DNA of 64,000 nt from Tabrizicola thermarum. Its GTDB lineage: Bacteria; Pseudomonadota; Alphaproteobacteria; Rhodobacterales; Rhodobacteraceae. The notes below the pieces were generated by a model. It saw only the letters and a program-made list of their open reading frames with translations, was not told the origin of the DNA and did no database searches. Numbering within the stretch: the first letter of the stretch is position 1; every line of letters starts with the position of its first letter. Position numbers and translations under genes: made by a program. Below, piece by piece: positions 8,021-15,802 of the stretch. The stretch is from NCBI RefSeq assembly GCF_003574395.1, contig NZ_QMJY01000082.1, positions 124,001-188,000 of the forward strand. The letters are read 5' to 3'.

Positions 8021-8038
8021 TTCTTCTTTGGGAAAGCC

Positions 8039-8503
8039 ATGAAAACCTTCACCGCTACTCCGGCGGACATCGAGAAGAAGTGGATCCTGATCGACGCCGA
8101 GGGCGTTGTTCTGGGCCGCCTCGCCACGATCGTCGCCAACATCCTGCGCGGCAAGAACAAGCCGACCTTCACCCCCCACATGGACATGGGCGACAATGTC
8201 ATCGTCATCAACGCCGACAAGGTGCAGATGACCGGCAAGAAGCGCGACGAAAAGGTCTACTACTGGCACACCGGCCATCCGGGCGGCATCAAGCAGCGGA
8301 CCGCGCGGCAGGTGCTGGAAGGCAAGCACCCCGAGCGCGTGGTGGAAAAGGCCGTCGAGCGCATGATCACCCGCAACCGTCTGGGCCGCCAGCAGATGAC
8401 CAACCTGCGCGTCTATGCCGGCAGCCAGCACCCGCATGAGGCGCAGCAGCCCACCGTTCTGGACGTCAAGTCCATGAACCCGAAGAACACCCGGAGCGCG
8501 TGA
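8039..8503 (+). CDS. rplM: 50S ribosomal protein L13
   Basis: 154 residues, the normal length, beginning [15 protein letters not shown]. Conserved L13 blocks are [26 protein letters not shown] and the C-terminal [13 protein letters not shown]. It binds 23S rRNA early in large-subunit assembly. ATG 8039 gives the conserved N-terminus; the frame is open upstream but that sequence is leader. It is followed at 2 nt by rpsI, the classic L13-S9 operon. Confidence 0.98.
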   Translation: MKTFTATPADIEKKWILIDAEGVVLGRLATIVANILRGKNKPTFTPHMDMGDNVIVINADKVQMTGKKRDEKVYYWHTGHPGGIKQRTARQVLEGKHPERVVEKAVERMITRNRLGRQQMTNLRVYAGSQHPHEAQQPTVLDVKSMNPKNTRSA

Positions 8504-8505
8504 TC

Positions 8506-8988
8506 ATGGCCGACATCAAATCTCTCGATGACCTGAAATCGGCCGTCGGTTCGGCCCCCGCCGCTGTCGAGGCCGCTCCGCGCGTTCCCGTCCGCGACAA
8601 GCTGGGCCGTTCCTACGCGACCGGCAAGCGCAAGGATGCTGTCGCCCGCGTCTGGGTCAAGCCCGGTTCCGGCAAGGTCGTGGTCAACGGCAAGGAAATG
8701 GCGGTCTACTTCGCCCGTCCCGTGCTGCAGATGATCCTGAAGCAGCCCTTCACCGTGGCGAACGTGGAAGGCCAGTTCGATGTCTACGCGACCGTCGCCG
8801 GGGGCGGGCTCTCGGGCCAGGCCGGTGCGGTGAAGCACGGGATCTCCAAGGCGCTGCAACTGTACGAACCCACGCTGCGCCCCGCGCTGAAGGCCGCAGG
8901 CTTCCTGACCCGCGACAGCCGCGTGGTCGAGCGGAAGAAATACGGCAAGCCGAAGGCCCGCCGCTCGTTCCAGTTCTCCAAGCGCTAA
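8506..8988 (+). CDS. rpsI: 30S ribosomal protein S9
   Basis: 160 residues. The core [21 protein letters not shown] and the basic C-terminus [15 protein letters not shown], which reaches the ribosomal P site, are intact. A short N-terminal extension rich in Ala and Val (about 30 residues) is typical of alphaproteobacterial S9. ATG 8506 is used rather than GTG 8500, which overlaps the rplM stop. It is cotranscribed with rplM and followed by a strong terminator. Confidence 0.98.
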   Translation: MADIKSLDDLKSAVGSAPAAVEAAPRVPVRDKLGRSYATGKRKDAVARVWVKPGSGKVVVNGKEMAVYFARPVLQMILKQPFTVANVEGQFDVYATVAGGGLSGQAGAVKHGISKALQLYEPTLRPALKAAGFLTRDSRVVERKKYGKPKARRSFQFSKR

Positions 8989-9029
8989 CCGCTATCCCGG
9001 GCTGTGCTGCAGCGCGGCAAACCACAGAA

Positions 9030-9054
9030 GGCCCGCCCGACCGGCGGGCCTTTT
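9030..9054 (+). terminator. Rho-independent terminator of rplM-rpsI
   Basis: GGCCCGCC (9030-9037) and GGCGGGCC (9043-9050) form an 8-bp perfect stem with loop CGACC, followed by TTTT. It is placed 41 nt after the rpsI stop. Confidence 0.88.
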
Positions 9055-9126
9055 CCATTGCCCCCACTTGCATTGCCGGGGTCGCGCCGCCAGTCTCCCG
9101 CCAAAAGCACAGGCATCGGGGACGAC

Positions 9127-10131
9127 ATGGACGGCGAGGATGACAAGGCAAGCGCAGCGGATGTCTCCCCGGACGGGATCACCCGCTACACTGTCGGCAA
9201 CTCTCAGGTTCAGATCGGCCGCTACACTTACGGCACCAAGAAACTCGGCATACTGCAATGGCGCGAAGGGGCGAACCTCACCATCGGGTCGTTCTGTTCG
9301 GTCTCGGGGCGGATGACCGTCTACCTCGGCGGCAATCACCGCGTTGACTGGGGCACCACCTATCCCTTCGGCCATGTCTTCGTCGGCGCCTTCGGGGGCC
9401 GCGACATCGTCGGTCATCCGCAGACCAATGGCGATGTCGTCATCGGCAACGACGTCTGGATCGGGATGAACGTCACCATCATGTCCGGCGTGACGATCGG
9501 GGACGGGGCGGTGATTGCCGCGAACTCCACCGTCGGAAAATCGGTCGGCCCCTACGAGATCTGGGGCGGCAACCCGGCCCGCCTCATCAGGCCGCGCTTT
9601 CAGGAAGCCATTTCGCGCCGGCTTCATGCGCTGCGTTGGTGGGACTGTTCCCAGGCCACGATCCGAGAGCTGGTGCCGCTTCTGTCGATGCCGCCCGACG
9701 ACACGATCCTGGACCGGATGGAAGAGATCGTCGCCCGTGACCCGTCCCGCCGCCGAGAGCAAAAAAAACGGGCCGGTGTGACCCGGCCCAGTTCAGGGGT
9801 AAGAGCGCGGAAACGCTCGGGGAATTGGGTCTCAGGCTTTCCAGAACGGCTTGGTGGCTTCGCTTGCGGCGGTCTGCGAATCCAGCCCGATGTCGCGCAA
9901 CAGATGCGCGTCCAGGGCGGCCAGCTGGCGCCGCTCGCGTTGGCGCAGCGCGGCGGCACGGACAGCCGTCACAAGCCGCGCCAGCACCGTGTCGCGCCGA
10001 AGAAGGGGAAGGACAATCTGGCTCTGGGGCATTTATGCCTCCTGCGATTTGTATTGATACAATATCTGTGTTTCGGTAGGAACAATGTAGCGAGAATCCA
10101 GAATGAGTCGCCAGAGGATTATTGTGACTGA
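9127..10131 (+). CDS. CatB-type hexapeptide O-acetyltransferase with an anomalous 3' extension
   Basis: The first about 210 residues are a left-handed beta-helix acetyltransferase of the CatB/xenobiotic acyltransferase type: RYTYG near the N-terminus, IGSFCSV, GGNHRVDWGTTYPFGH (active-site loop His), GDVVIGNDVWIG, VTIGDGAVIAANSTV and WGGNPARLIRPRF. It probably transfers acetyl from acetyl-CoA to a hydroxyl of a sugar or small molecule. Family members end near residue 215. Here the frame has no stop there and runs about 120 further residues through a minus-strand terminator and across the whole DUF1127 gene. A run of eight A at 9761-9768 precedes the extension; loss of one A in the frame would give a stop at 9779-9781. 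The real 3' end is therefore uncertain. Confidence 0.7.
   Translation: MDGEDDKASAADVSPDGITRYTVGNSQVQIGRYTYGTKKLGILQWREGANLTIGSFCSVSGRMTVYLGGNHRVDWGTTYPFGHVFVGAFGGRDIVGHPQTNGDVVIGNDVWIGMNVTIMSGVTIGDGAVIAANSTVGKSVGPYEIWGGNPARLIRPRFQEAISRRLHALRWWDCSQATIRELVPLLSMPPDDTILDRMEEIVARDPSRRREQKKRAGVTRPSSGVRARKRSGNWVSGFPERLGGFACGGLRIQPDVAQQMRVQGGQLAPLALAQRGGTDSRHKPRQHRVAPKKGKDNLALGHLCLLRFVLIQYLCFGRNNVARIQNESPEDYCD
9761..9789 (-). terminator. Rho-independent terminator of the DUF1127 gene
   Basis: On the minus strand GGGCCGG and CCGGCCC pair across a 6-nt loop and are followed by G and eight T. It lies 43 nt downstream of the DUF1127 stop and inside the long acetyltransferase frame. Confidence 0.85.
9832..10032 (-). 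CDS. DUF1127 (YjiS-like) small basic protein
   Basis: 66 residues, Arg/Ala-rich, ending in the family motif LAALDAHLLRDIGLDSQTA (about 39-57). DUF1127 proteins are small, often stress-induced, and in Rhodobacter one member (CcaF1) acts as an RNA-binding protein controlling small RNAs; that function is only a possibility here. AGGAGG lies 6 nt before the ATG and a strong terminator follows the gene, so expression as its own transcript is well supported. It is divergent from the MocR-type regulator, and the inverted repeat at 10049-10062 lies only 17 nt upstream of its start. Confidence 0.88.
   Translation of the reverse strand: MPQSQIVLPLLRRDTVLARLVTAVRAAALRQRERRQLAALDAHLLRDIGLDSQTAASEATKPFWKA
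10049..10062. promoter_or_regulatory. Perfect inverted repeat TTGTATTGATACAA, candidate MocR operator
   Basis: Two 6-bp arms, TTGTAT and ATACAA, with a 2-nt spacer lie between the divergent DUF1127 and MocR-type genes. The half-site TGATACAA recurs at 10129-10136 within TTGTGACTGATACAA. MocR/GntR proteins typically bind two half-sites near their own promoter. Confidence 0.5.
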
Positions 10132-11527
10132 TACAACTTGGTCTCCCGATCTGACTCAATTTCCCGGACCGAAGTATCTGGCCCTGTCGCGTGCCCTGCG
10201 CGACGCGATTCGCAACGGCGATCTGCCGGCGAATTCCCGGCTTCCAACGGTGCGTGATCTGGCCTGGCGGCTGCAGACGACGCCCGGAACCGTGGCGCGG
10301 GCCTACCAGCTTGCCACGCAGGAAGGCCTGCTTGCCGCCACGGTCGGGCGGGGCACGTTTGTAGCGGCACAATCGCCGCGCCTTGGCCCGACCCAGCCGC
10401 TTTACGCCGAGCGGATCACCGGCGGCGCGACGGGCCTTGTCGATCTGCGCGCGCCTCAGGTGCCCGACATGGGACAATCCCAGGCCTTCCGGCAGGTGCT
10501 TCTGGAGATGGCCGAGGGCACCGGGCAGGGCTGGCTCGACTACACCAGCCAGTCCGGCGAACTGGCGCTCCGCCGCGAAGTCGTGGGCTGGATGGGCGAC
10601 CGCATCCTGGGGTCGATCGGCCCGGACGATGTGGCGCTGACCCATGGCGGGCAGAACGCGATCCATCTGATCTTCGACTGCTGCCTGCGCGGGGATCGTC
10701 CCGTCGTCCTGATCGAGGAGCTCGCCTATCCCGGATTCCGCTATGCCGCCCGCGCTGCCCGGGCAGAGGTGGTGCCGGTCGAACTTGACGAACAGGGCAT
10801 CGTTCCCGCCGCGCTCGAGGCCGCCTGCCGTCGCCACGGCGCGCAGGTCCTGTGTCTGACGACCGAGGCGCAGAACCCCACCACCGGGCGGATGCCGGTC
10901 CGGCGGCGGCAGGAAATCGCCGAGATCGCCCGCGCCTACGACCTTCAGGTGCTGGAGGACGACTGCTATTCCGTCGCCGCCTCCGACATCCCCAGTCTGC
11001 GCGCCCTTGCGCCGGAACGGGTCTGGCTGGTGGGGTCGGTCTCCAAGACCCTCTCCGCCGCTCTCCGCTTTGGCTATGTGATCTGTCCGGCGGGCATGGG
11101 CGAGGCCGGACGGCTGACCGCCCAGCACGGCTTCTTTGCCCTCTCGCGCCCGGTGGCCGAGATGATGCTGCGCCTGTTCCGGTCCGGCGCGGCCGCCCGG
11201 ATCCGCGAACAGGTGCAGGCCGAGTTTTCCGCCCGCCAGCAGATCCTGGTCAATCACCTGGGCGCCTTCGACCTCGGCTGGCAGCCCGGGGTGCCCTTCG
11301 TCTGGCTGCGCCTGCCACAGGGTTGGCGCGCCTCGACCTTCCTGCGCACCGCCGAAACCCGCGGCGTCCTGGTGCGGTCTGCCGACGAATATGCGCTTGT
11401 GCATGGCCGGGCTCCGAACGCCGTCCGCATCGCCATCGCCGCCGGCGTCCCGCGCGAGGCCTTCGAGACCGCCATGCAGACGCTTGCCGACCTCCTGGCT
11501 CGGCCGCCGTCCGACCTTCTGGTCTGA
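10103..11527 (+). CDS. MocR-type transcriptional regulator (GntR wHTH fused to aminotransferase fold)
   Basis: 474 residues. A GntR-type winged helix occupies about residues 25-95 (ALRDAIRNGDLPANSRLPTVRD, then TTPGTVARAYQLA). A fold-type I PLP aminotransferase-like domain follows, with TEAQNPTTGRMP, LEDDCYS and the PLP lysine in SVSKTLSAALRFGY (Lys315). MocR proteins sense a PLP-linked metabolite (GABA, PLP, taurine, ectoine) and regulate a nearby gene; the ligand here is unknown. GTG 10124 (MTDTTWSPDL) is a strong alternative start, with AGAGGA 5 nt upstream, and would put the second operator half-site over the start codon. Confidence 0.88.
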   Translation: MSRQRIIVTDTTWSPDLTQFPGPKYLALSRALRDAIRNGDLPANSRLPTVRDLAWRLQTTPGTVARAYQLATQEGLLAATVGRGTFVAAQSPRLGPTQPLYAERITGGATGLVDLRAPQVPDMGQSQAFRQVLLEMAEGTGQGWLDYTSQSGELALRREVVGWMGDRILGSIGPDDVALTHGGQNAIHLIFDCCLRGDRPVVLIEELAYPGFRYAARAARAEVVPVELDEQGIVPAALEAACRRHGAQVLCLTTEAQNPTTGRMPVRRRQEIAEIARAYDLQVLEDDCYSVAASDIPSLRALAPERVWLVGSVSKTLSAALRFGYVICPAGMGEAGRLTAQHGFFALSRPVAEMMLRLFRSGAAARIREQVQAEFSARQQILVNHLGAFDLGWQPGVPFVWLRLPQGWRASTFLRTAETRGVLVRSADEYALVHGRAPNAVRIAIAAGVPREAFETAMQTLADLLARPPSDLLV

Positions 11528-11647
11528 AATTCCAGACCTGTTGCAAATCGGACTCGCTCACGCGGATTTGCCTGGAAGCCAGATTGACCGCAGGGCACGC
11601 CTTGCCGCACCCTTGCGGCACGAGCAGTAAAAAAGAGAGCCCGAAAA

Positions 11648-11908
11648 ATGGGACTTCAACATACATTCCACGCTCCGCATGGCGGCGCGGATTTTCTGGG
11701 TTTGCGCAAGAACCGTCAGGGCAGCACCGAGATCGTCTACGATGACGGCGTCGCACGCCGGATGGTCTGGCGCGTGGCGAGCGACGATCCCTCCGAGGCC
11801 CGCATCAGTGAGGCCCTCCGCGTCGCGGTCGGCTCGATCCGGGTGGTGCCCACGCTTTATGACGAGCTGAAGAAACGTGCGATCGCCATCGAGCGCGTCG
11901 CCTCCTGA
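11648..11908 (+). CDS. Hypothetical protein, 86 aa
   Basis: Not recognised. A small soluble protein starting MGLQHTFHAPHGGADFLGL with no membrane segment, signal peptide or cysteine. The sequence EIVYDDGVARRMVWRVASDDPSEARISEALRVAVGSIRVVP alternates beta and alpha tendency, suggesting a compact alpha/beta domain. GAGAG lies a few nt upstream of the ATG. It is 120 nt after the MocR gene and about 160 nt before potB, so it could be a lone gene or the first of the transport operon. Codon usage matches its neighbours. Confidence 0.5.
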   Translation: MGLQHTFHAPHGGADFLGLRKNRQGSTEIVYDDGVARRMVWRVASDDPSEARISEALRVAVGSIRVVPTLYDELKKRAIAIERVAS

Positions 11909-12016
11909 CCAGAGGTCGGACCGGGGTGGCACGATCCGCCCCTGTCCGCCCATCCGGCAGGGTTGATTTCGCCGCCGATTGATGGCCCTCTTGCCTGGAC
12001 GTGAATGTCTGGGCTA

Positions 12017-12030
12017 GATTTGATCAAATC
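12017..12030. promoter_or_regulatory. Palindrome GATTTGATCAAATC upstream of potB
   Basis: A perfect 14-nt palindrome 37 nt before the potB start, AT-rich against a GC-rich background. Its symmetry and position fit an operator for a dimeric GntR- or LysR-like regulator of the transport operon; the regulator is not identified. Confidence 0.5.
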
Positions 12031-12066
12031 ACAAGGCTGCCGAAGCGCAGCCGGACAGGGGGCAAG

Positions 12067-12936
12067 ATGGCTGCAACGCCAAGTTCCGAGGCCAGGGCGG
12101 GCCTCAAGCTGATCAGTCCGACAGCGATCTATGTGATTCTCCTGCTGGCCGTGCCGCTGGCGACCGTTCTCGTCTATTCGGTCATGACCGGCGGACGCGG
12201 CATCGTCTCGCTTCCGCTGACGATCGACAATTACGCCCAGCTCTGGTCGAAATCGGTCTACGGCTACATCATGTTCAAGTCGCTGATGGTGGCGCTGACC
12301 GTGACCTTCATCACCGTGATACTGGCCTATCCGGTCGCCTATTTCGTCAGCTTCCACGTCAAGCCCGACCGGAAAAGCCTCTGGCTCTTCCTCATCACCA
12401 TCCCGTTCTGGACCAGCTACATCATCCGCGTCAGCCTCTGGTTCGTGATCCTCGGCTATGACGGGGTGCTGGACAAGACGCTGATGGGTCTGGGGATCAT
12501 GAACACCCAGCTCAACTTTTCCAGCTACGGCATCCCCGCGATCATCTTCGTCCTCGCCCATGCCTACGCCCCCTTCGCCGTGCTGCCAATCTTCGTCAGC
12601 CTGGAAAAGGTCGATCGCTCGCTGCTCGAGGCCGGACAGGACCTGGGCGAATCCCGCTGGATCACCTTCCTGCGTGTGACCTTGCCCCTGTCGATGCCCG
12701 GCGTGATCGCCGCGGCACTCATCGTCTTCATCCCCACGGTGGGCGACTATGTGACCCCGAAACTCGTCGGCGACGGCAAGGAACCGATGATCGCCAACTT
12801 CATCGAGACGCAACTCCTGAAACTCCAGAACTTCCCGCAGGGCTCGGCCTTCGCCGTGGCCTCGATGCTGATGGTGGGCATCGTCTCGGTTGCCTTCGTC
12901 CTGCTGAACCGCCGCTTCATCGGGGGCCAGAAATGA
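12067..12936 (+). CDS. potB: ABC transporter permease, spermidine/putrescine type
   Basis: 289 residues with six predicted membrane helices and the EAA loop SLLEAGQDLGESRWITFLRVTLPLSMPG, where the ATPase docks. The N-terminal helix ISPTAIYVILLLAVPLATVLVYS is typical of PotB/PotH. It belongs to an importer of polyamines or related cations (opine, putrescine, spermidine); the exact substrate cannot be read from a permease. ATG 12067 has AGGGGG upstream; a GTG at 12001 would add residues that are not family-like. It overlaps potC by 4 nt (ATGA). Confidence 0.85.
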   Translation: MAATPSSEARAGLKLISPTAIYVILLLAVPLATVLVYSVMTGGRGIVSLPLTIDNYAQLWSKSVYGYIMFKSLMVALTVTFITVILAYPVAYFVSFHVKPDRKSLWLFLITIPFWTSYIIRVSLWFVILGYDGVLDKTLMGLGIMNTQLNFSSYGIPAIIFVLAHAYAPFAVLPIFVSLEKVDRSLLEAGQDLGESRWITFLRVTLPLSMPGVIAAALIVFIPTVGDYVTPKLVGDGKEPMIANFIETQLLKLQNFPQGSAFAVASMLMVGIVSVAFVLLNRRFIGGQK

Positions 12937-13739
12937 AGGCCCCCTGGCTGCGCAGCTTCACGCTTCTTTACCTTGTCTTCCTCTACAGCCCGATCATCCT
13001 TCTGCCGATATTCGCCTTCAACGACTCAAAGGTCGTGGCCTTCCCGCTGACCGGCTTCACGCTCGGCTGGTTCCGCGAGATGTTCAGCGACGTGAACCTG
13101 CGCATCGCGGCCAAGAACAGCCTCATCATCGCGCTGTCGGTGGCCACGCTCTCGACGATCCTCGGCATCTTCGCCGCCCGCGCCTCGGTCCGCTACCGCT
13201 TCCCCGGCAAGGCGGCGATCATGGGGCTCATCATGCTGCCGCTGGTCCTGCCCGAGATGATCGTGGCCATGGCGCTTCTGGTCGTCCTCTTGTCGATGGG
13301 CGTGCCGCTGTCGCTTTTCACCGTCATCATCGGCCAGGTGCTGATCTGCACCCCCTTCGCCGTGGCCATCCTGACCTCGGCATTCCAGTCGCTCGACCGC
13401 TCGCTGGAAGAGGCCGCGATGGACCTCGGCGAAACGCAATGGTCCACCTTCCGCCTGATCGTCCTGCCGCTGGTGATGCCCGGGATCCTGTCCAGCTTCC
13501 TGATCTGCTTCACCATCGCCTTCGACGAATTCATCGTCGCCAACTTCCTCGGCTCGGGCCAGCCGATCCTGTCGGTCTACATCTTCGGCCAGTTCCGTTT
13601 CCCCGCAAAGGTGCCCTCGATGCTGGCCCTGGGGACGGTTCTGGTCTGCATGTCGATCATCCTGCTCGGCTTCGCCGAATACATGCGCCGCCGCGGCATC
13701 GCCAAGGCTGGCGGCAAAGATACCGGAGGCTTCCTGTGA
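12933..13739 (+). CDS. potC: ABC transporter permease, spermidine/putrescine type
   Basis: 268 residues, PotC/PotI-like, with about six membrane helices. The EAA loop reads SLEEAAMDLGETQWSTFRLIVLPLVMPG and the following helix contains FTIAFDEFIVANFLGSG, a strong PotC marker. It forms the transmembrane heterodimer with PotB. The stop overlaps the GTG start of potA (GTGA), so all three genes are translationally coupled. Confidence 0.85.
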   Translation: MKAPWLRSFTLLYLVFLYSPIILLPIFAFNDSKVVAFPLTGFTLGWFREMFSDVNLRIAAKNSLIIALSVATLSTILGIFAARASVRYRFPGKAAIMGLIMLPLVLPEMIVAMALLVVLLSMGVPLSLFTVIIGQVLICTPFAVAILTSAFQSLDRSLEEAAMDLGETQWSTFRLIVLPLVMPGILSSFLICFTIAFDEFIVANFLGSGQPILSVYIFGQFRFPAKVPSMLALGTVLVCMSIILLGFAEYMRRRGIAKAGGKDTGGFL

Positions 13740-14836
13740 CCTTTTCCGATGACCGTCCGACGATGATCGAATTCAAGGACGTCCACAAATACTACGGCGA
13801 TTACCACGCGCTGCGCGGGATCAACGGCACGATCAAGGCGGGAGAGTTCTTCTCGCTCCTCGGCCCTTCCGGTTGCGGCAAGACCACGCTGCTGCGCACC
13901 ATCGCCGGGTTCGAGGACATCTCCTCGGGTGTCATCATGATCGACGGCAAGGACATGGCCGGGGTGGCTGCCAACGTCCGGCCGACGAACATGGTGTTCC
14001 AAAGCTACGCGATCTTCCCGCACATGTCGGTGGCCGAGAACGTGGGCTTCGGCCTGCGCAAGGACCCGCGATCAAAGGAGGAAAAGGCCCGCGCCGTCGC
14101 CGAGGCGCTGGAGATGGTGGGCCTCAAGGGCTATGGCAACCGCGCCGCGCACGCGCTGTCCGGCGGCCAGCGGCAGCGCGTGGCCCTCGCGCGGGCGCTG
14201 ATTCTGAAGCCCAAGGTGCTGCTGCTGGACGAACCGCTCTCCGCGCTCGACAAGAAGATGCGCGAACACATGCAGGTCGAGCTCATCAAGCTGCAACGTC
14301 AGGTCGGCATCACCTTCATCCTCGTCACCCATGACCAGGAAGAGGCGCTGGTCATGTCCGACCGCATCGCCGTGATGTTCGAGGGCGAGATCGCCCAGCT
14401 TGCCGACCCCGAAACCCTCTACCGCCGCCCGGCCACGAAGAAGGTCGCCGACTTCATCGGCACGATGAACTTCGTCCCGGCCGAGATCCTGTCCGAAACC
14501 GGCAACGCCGTCGAAGTCGATGCCAAGGGCCTTGGCCGGGTGATGCTGGACATCGCCCAGGCGCCGGCCAAGGCGGGCGAAAGCCCCGTCGTCGGCCTTC
14601 GCCCCGAGACGCTGACCCTGCTTTACGACGACCAGAAGCCGTCGGAACGCGAGACGGACGGTGTGATCGACGAGGTGATCTACTTCGGCGACATGACCTA
14701 TTACGACGTCTATCTTGGCGGGACGGACGTGGAAGTGCGCCTGTCGATGCGCAACGTCCCCGGCCGCCCGGTGCTGGACGTGGGCGAAAAGGTCCGCGTC
14801 GCCTGGAGCCCCTCGGCCCTCGTCCTCTTCCGCTAG
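13736..14836 (+). CDS. potA: ABC transporter ATP-binding protein, spermidine/putrescine type
   Basis: 366 residues. Walker A GPSGCGKTT, Q-loop NMVFQSYAIFPHM, signature LSGGQRQRVALARAL, Walker B VLLLDEPLSALD and switch THDQEEAL are all intact. A C-terminal TOBE/OB regulatory domain (about 240-366) is typical of the PotA/CUT1 group. It drives import through PotBC. The start is GTG 13736, overlapping the potC stop; MIEFKDVHKYYGDYHALRG from ATG 13763 is an alternative. No periplasmic binding protein (potD) follows: the next gene is a minus-strand regulator after a 350-nt gap. Confidence 0.88.
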   Translation: MTFSDDRPTMIEFKDVHKYYGDYHALRGINGTIKAGEFFSLLGPSGCGKTTLLRTIAGFEDISSGVIMIDGKDMAGVAANVRPTNMVFQSYAIFPHMSVAENVGFGLRKDPRSKEEKARAVAEALEMVGLKGYGNRAAHALSGGQRQRVALARALILKPKVLLLDEPLSALDKKMREHMQVELIKLQRQVGITFILVTHDQEEALVMSDRIAVMFEGEIAQLADPETLYRRPATKKVADFIGTMNFVPAEILSETGNAVEVDAKGLGRVMLDIAQAPAKAGESPVVGLRPETLTLLYDDQKPSERETDGVIDEVIYFGDMTYYDVYLGGTDVEVRLSMRNVPGRPVLDVGEKVRVAWSPSALVLFR

Positions 14837-15123
14837 GGCCGGGCCGATGTCTTGAAGGATATCGGACCAGGGCCTTTGAAGGCGCCCAGCCTTGGTTCTT
14901 GAAGACTACGGGCCGTCTGCGGCGCGGGGCAGGGCCCTTGCCGCAGCCTCGCCCGTCCATCGCTCCCTGGCGATGACGCGCCCGAAGCCCACCTTGCCAT
15001 CGGTCTGCGCGCCGCTCGACCGGCTGCCTCCTGCCGACATCCTGACGGTGTGCACCCACCCTGGCCTGCGACGGCGCGAAAACGTTCGGTTCGGGGCAGA
15101 TCGGCGAAGAAGGCTAACGCTTT
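14837..15123. other. Non-coding gap between convergent potA and tetR
   Basis: About 290 nt with no ORF that looks protein-like on either strand and no clear terminator. Three similar TTGAAGG/A words occur at about 22-25-nt spacing (14852-14907). The gap continues into the 59-bp repeat that directly follows tetR. Confidence 0.5.
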
Positions 15124-15182
15124 CTGAACGCCCGCAACCAACCCCTTGATTTTCCTGCAAAGCAAGAAGTGACCGCGCGCGG
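15124..15182 (-). repeat. 59-bp intergenic repeat, copy A
   Basis: Same length as, and 44 of 59 positions identical by hand count to, 55420-55478. Conserved blocks are CTGAACG, CCCTTGATTT and the 17-nt block ending in GTGACCGCGCGCGG, with a variable centre. In both copies the element starts exactly 7 nt after the stop codon of a minus-strand gene (here tetR) in a convergent gap. Confidence 0.7.
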
Positions 15183-15189
15183 CGCCCAC

Positions 15190-15801
15190 TCAGCGGTCGG
15201 GCGACAACAGCCCCAGCCCCCGCAGATAGATCCCGATCCCGGTCTCCAGCAGGTCCTCCGGCGGCCAGGGCTGGGGGCCGCCGTTGCCGCGCAGGAACAG
15301 CTCCACCACCCCGTGGCTGATCGCCCAGACATGGGCCGAAATCATCGAGCCCGGTGGCCGCCTGCCTTCGGGCAGACCCCGCACAAGGCCCTCCGCCGCC
15401 CGGTCCAACGTCGCCCTCGCTTTCCCGGAAACCGAGGCGAGATCGGGATGCTTCCCCGGCTGGAGCCCGCTTTCGAACATCGCCTGGTAATGGCCGGGAT
15501 ACTTCCGGGCAAAGGCGAGGTAAGCCCGCCCCGTCGCCTCGAACGCCGCCAGCGCCGAAGGCCGCCCCTCGTCGTAGGCGTATTCCAGGAGCGCCGCGAA
15601 GATGTCGAACCCCTGCCGCGCCACCTCGGCCAGCAGATCGTCCCGCCCGGCGAAATGCCGGTAGACCGCCGCCGGGGTCACATCCGCGGCCTTGGCGGCT
15701 TCGGACAGGGTGAACCCCTGCGGCCCCTTCTCGGCGATCAGCTCAAGTGCCGCCTCGACCAGGGCCTGCCGCAGATTCCCGTGGTGATACCCCCGCTTCA
15801 C
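15190..15801 (-). CDS. TetR-family transcriptional regulator
   Basis: 203 residues. The N-terminal HTH spans about residues 8-55 (LRQALVEAALELIAEKG, then LSEAAKAADVTPAAVYRHFAGRDDLLAEV). The C-terminal all-helical ligand domain resembles the TetR_C_33/WHG group. The ligand is unknown. The GTG start at 15801 (VKRGYHHGNLRQAL) is 1 nt from the ppk2 stop, so the gene is probably translated from the ppk2 message and may regulate that operon. The frame is open further upstream only in ppk2-antiframe sequence without homologous character. Confidence 0.85.
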   Translation of the reverse strand: MKRGYHHGNLRQALVEAALELIAEKGPQGFTLSEAAKAADVTPAAVYRHFAGRDDLLAEVARQGFDIFAALLEYAYDEGRPSALAAFEATGRAYLAFARKYPGHYQAMFESGLQPGKHPDLASVSGKARATLDRAAEGLVRGLPEGRRPPGSMISAHVWAISHGVVELFLRGNGGPQPWPPEDLLETGIGIYLRGLGLLSPDR

Positions 15802-15802
15802 G

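Noticed and set aside
14892-15149. 85-codon plus-strand ORF in the potA/tetR gap
   Set aside because: No ribosome site, no recognisable composition, and it runs into the 59-bp repeat.
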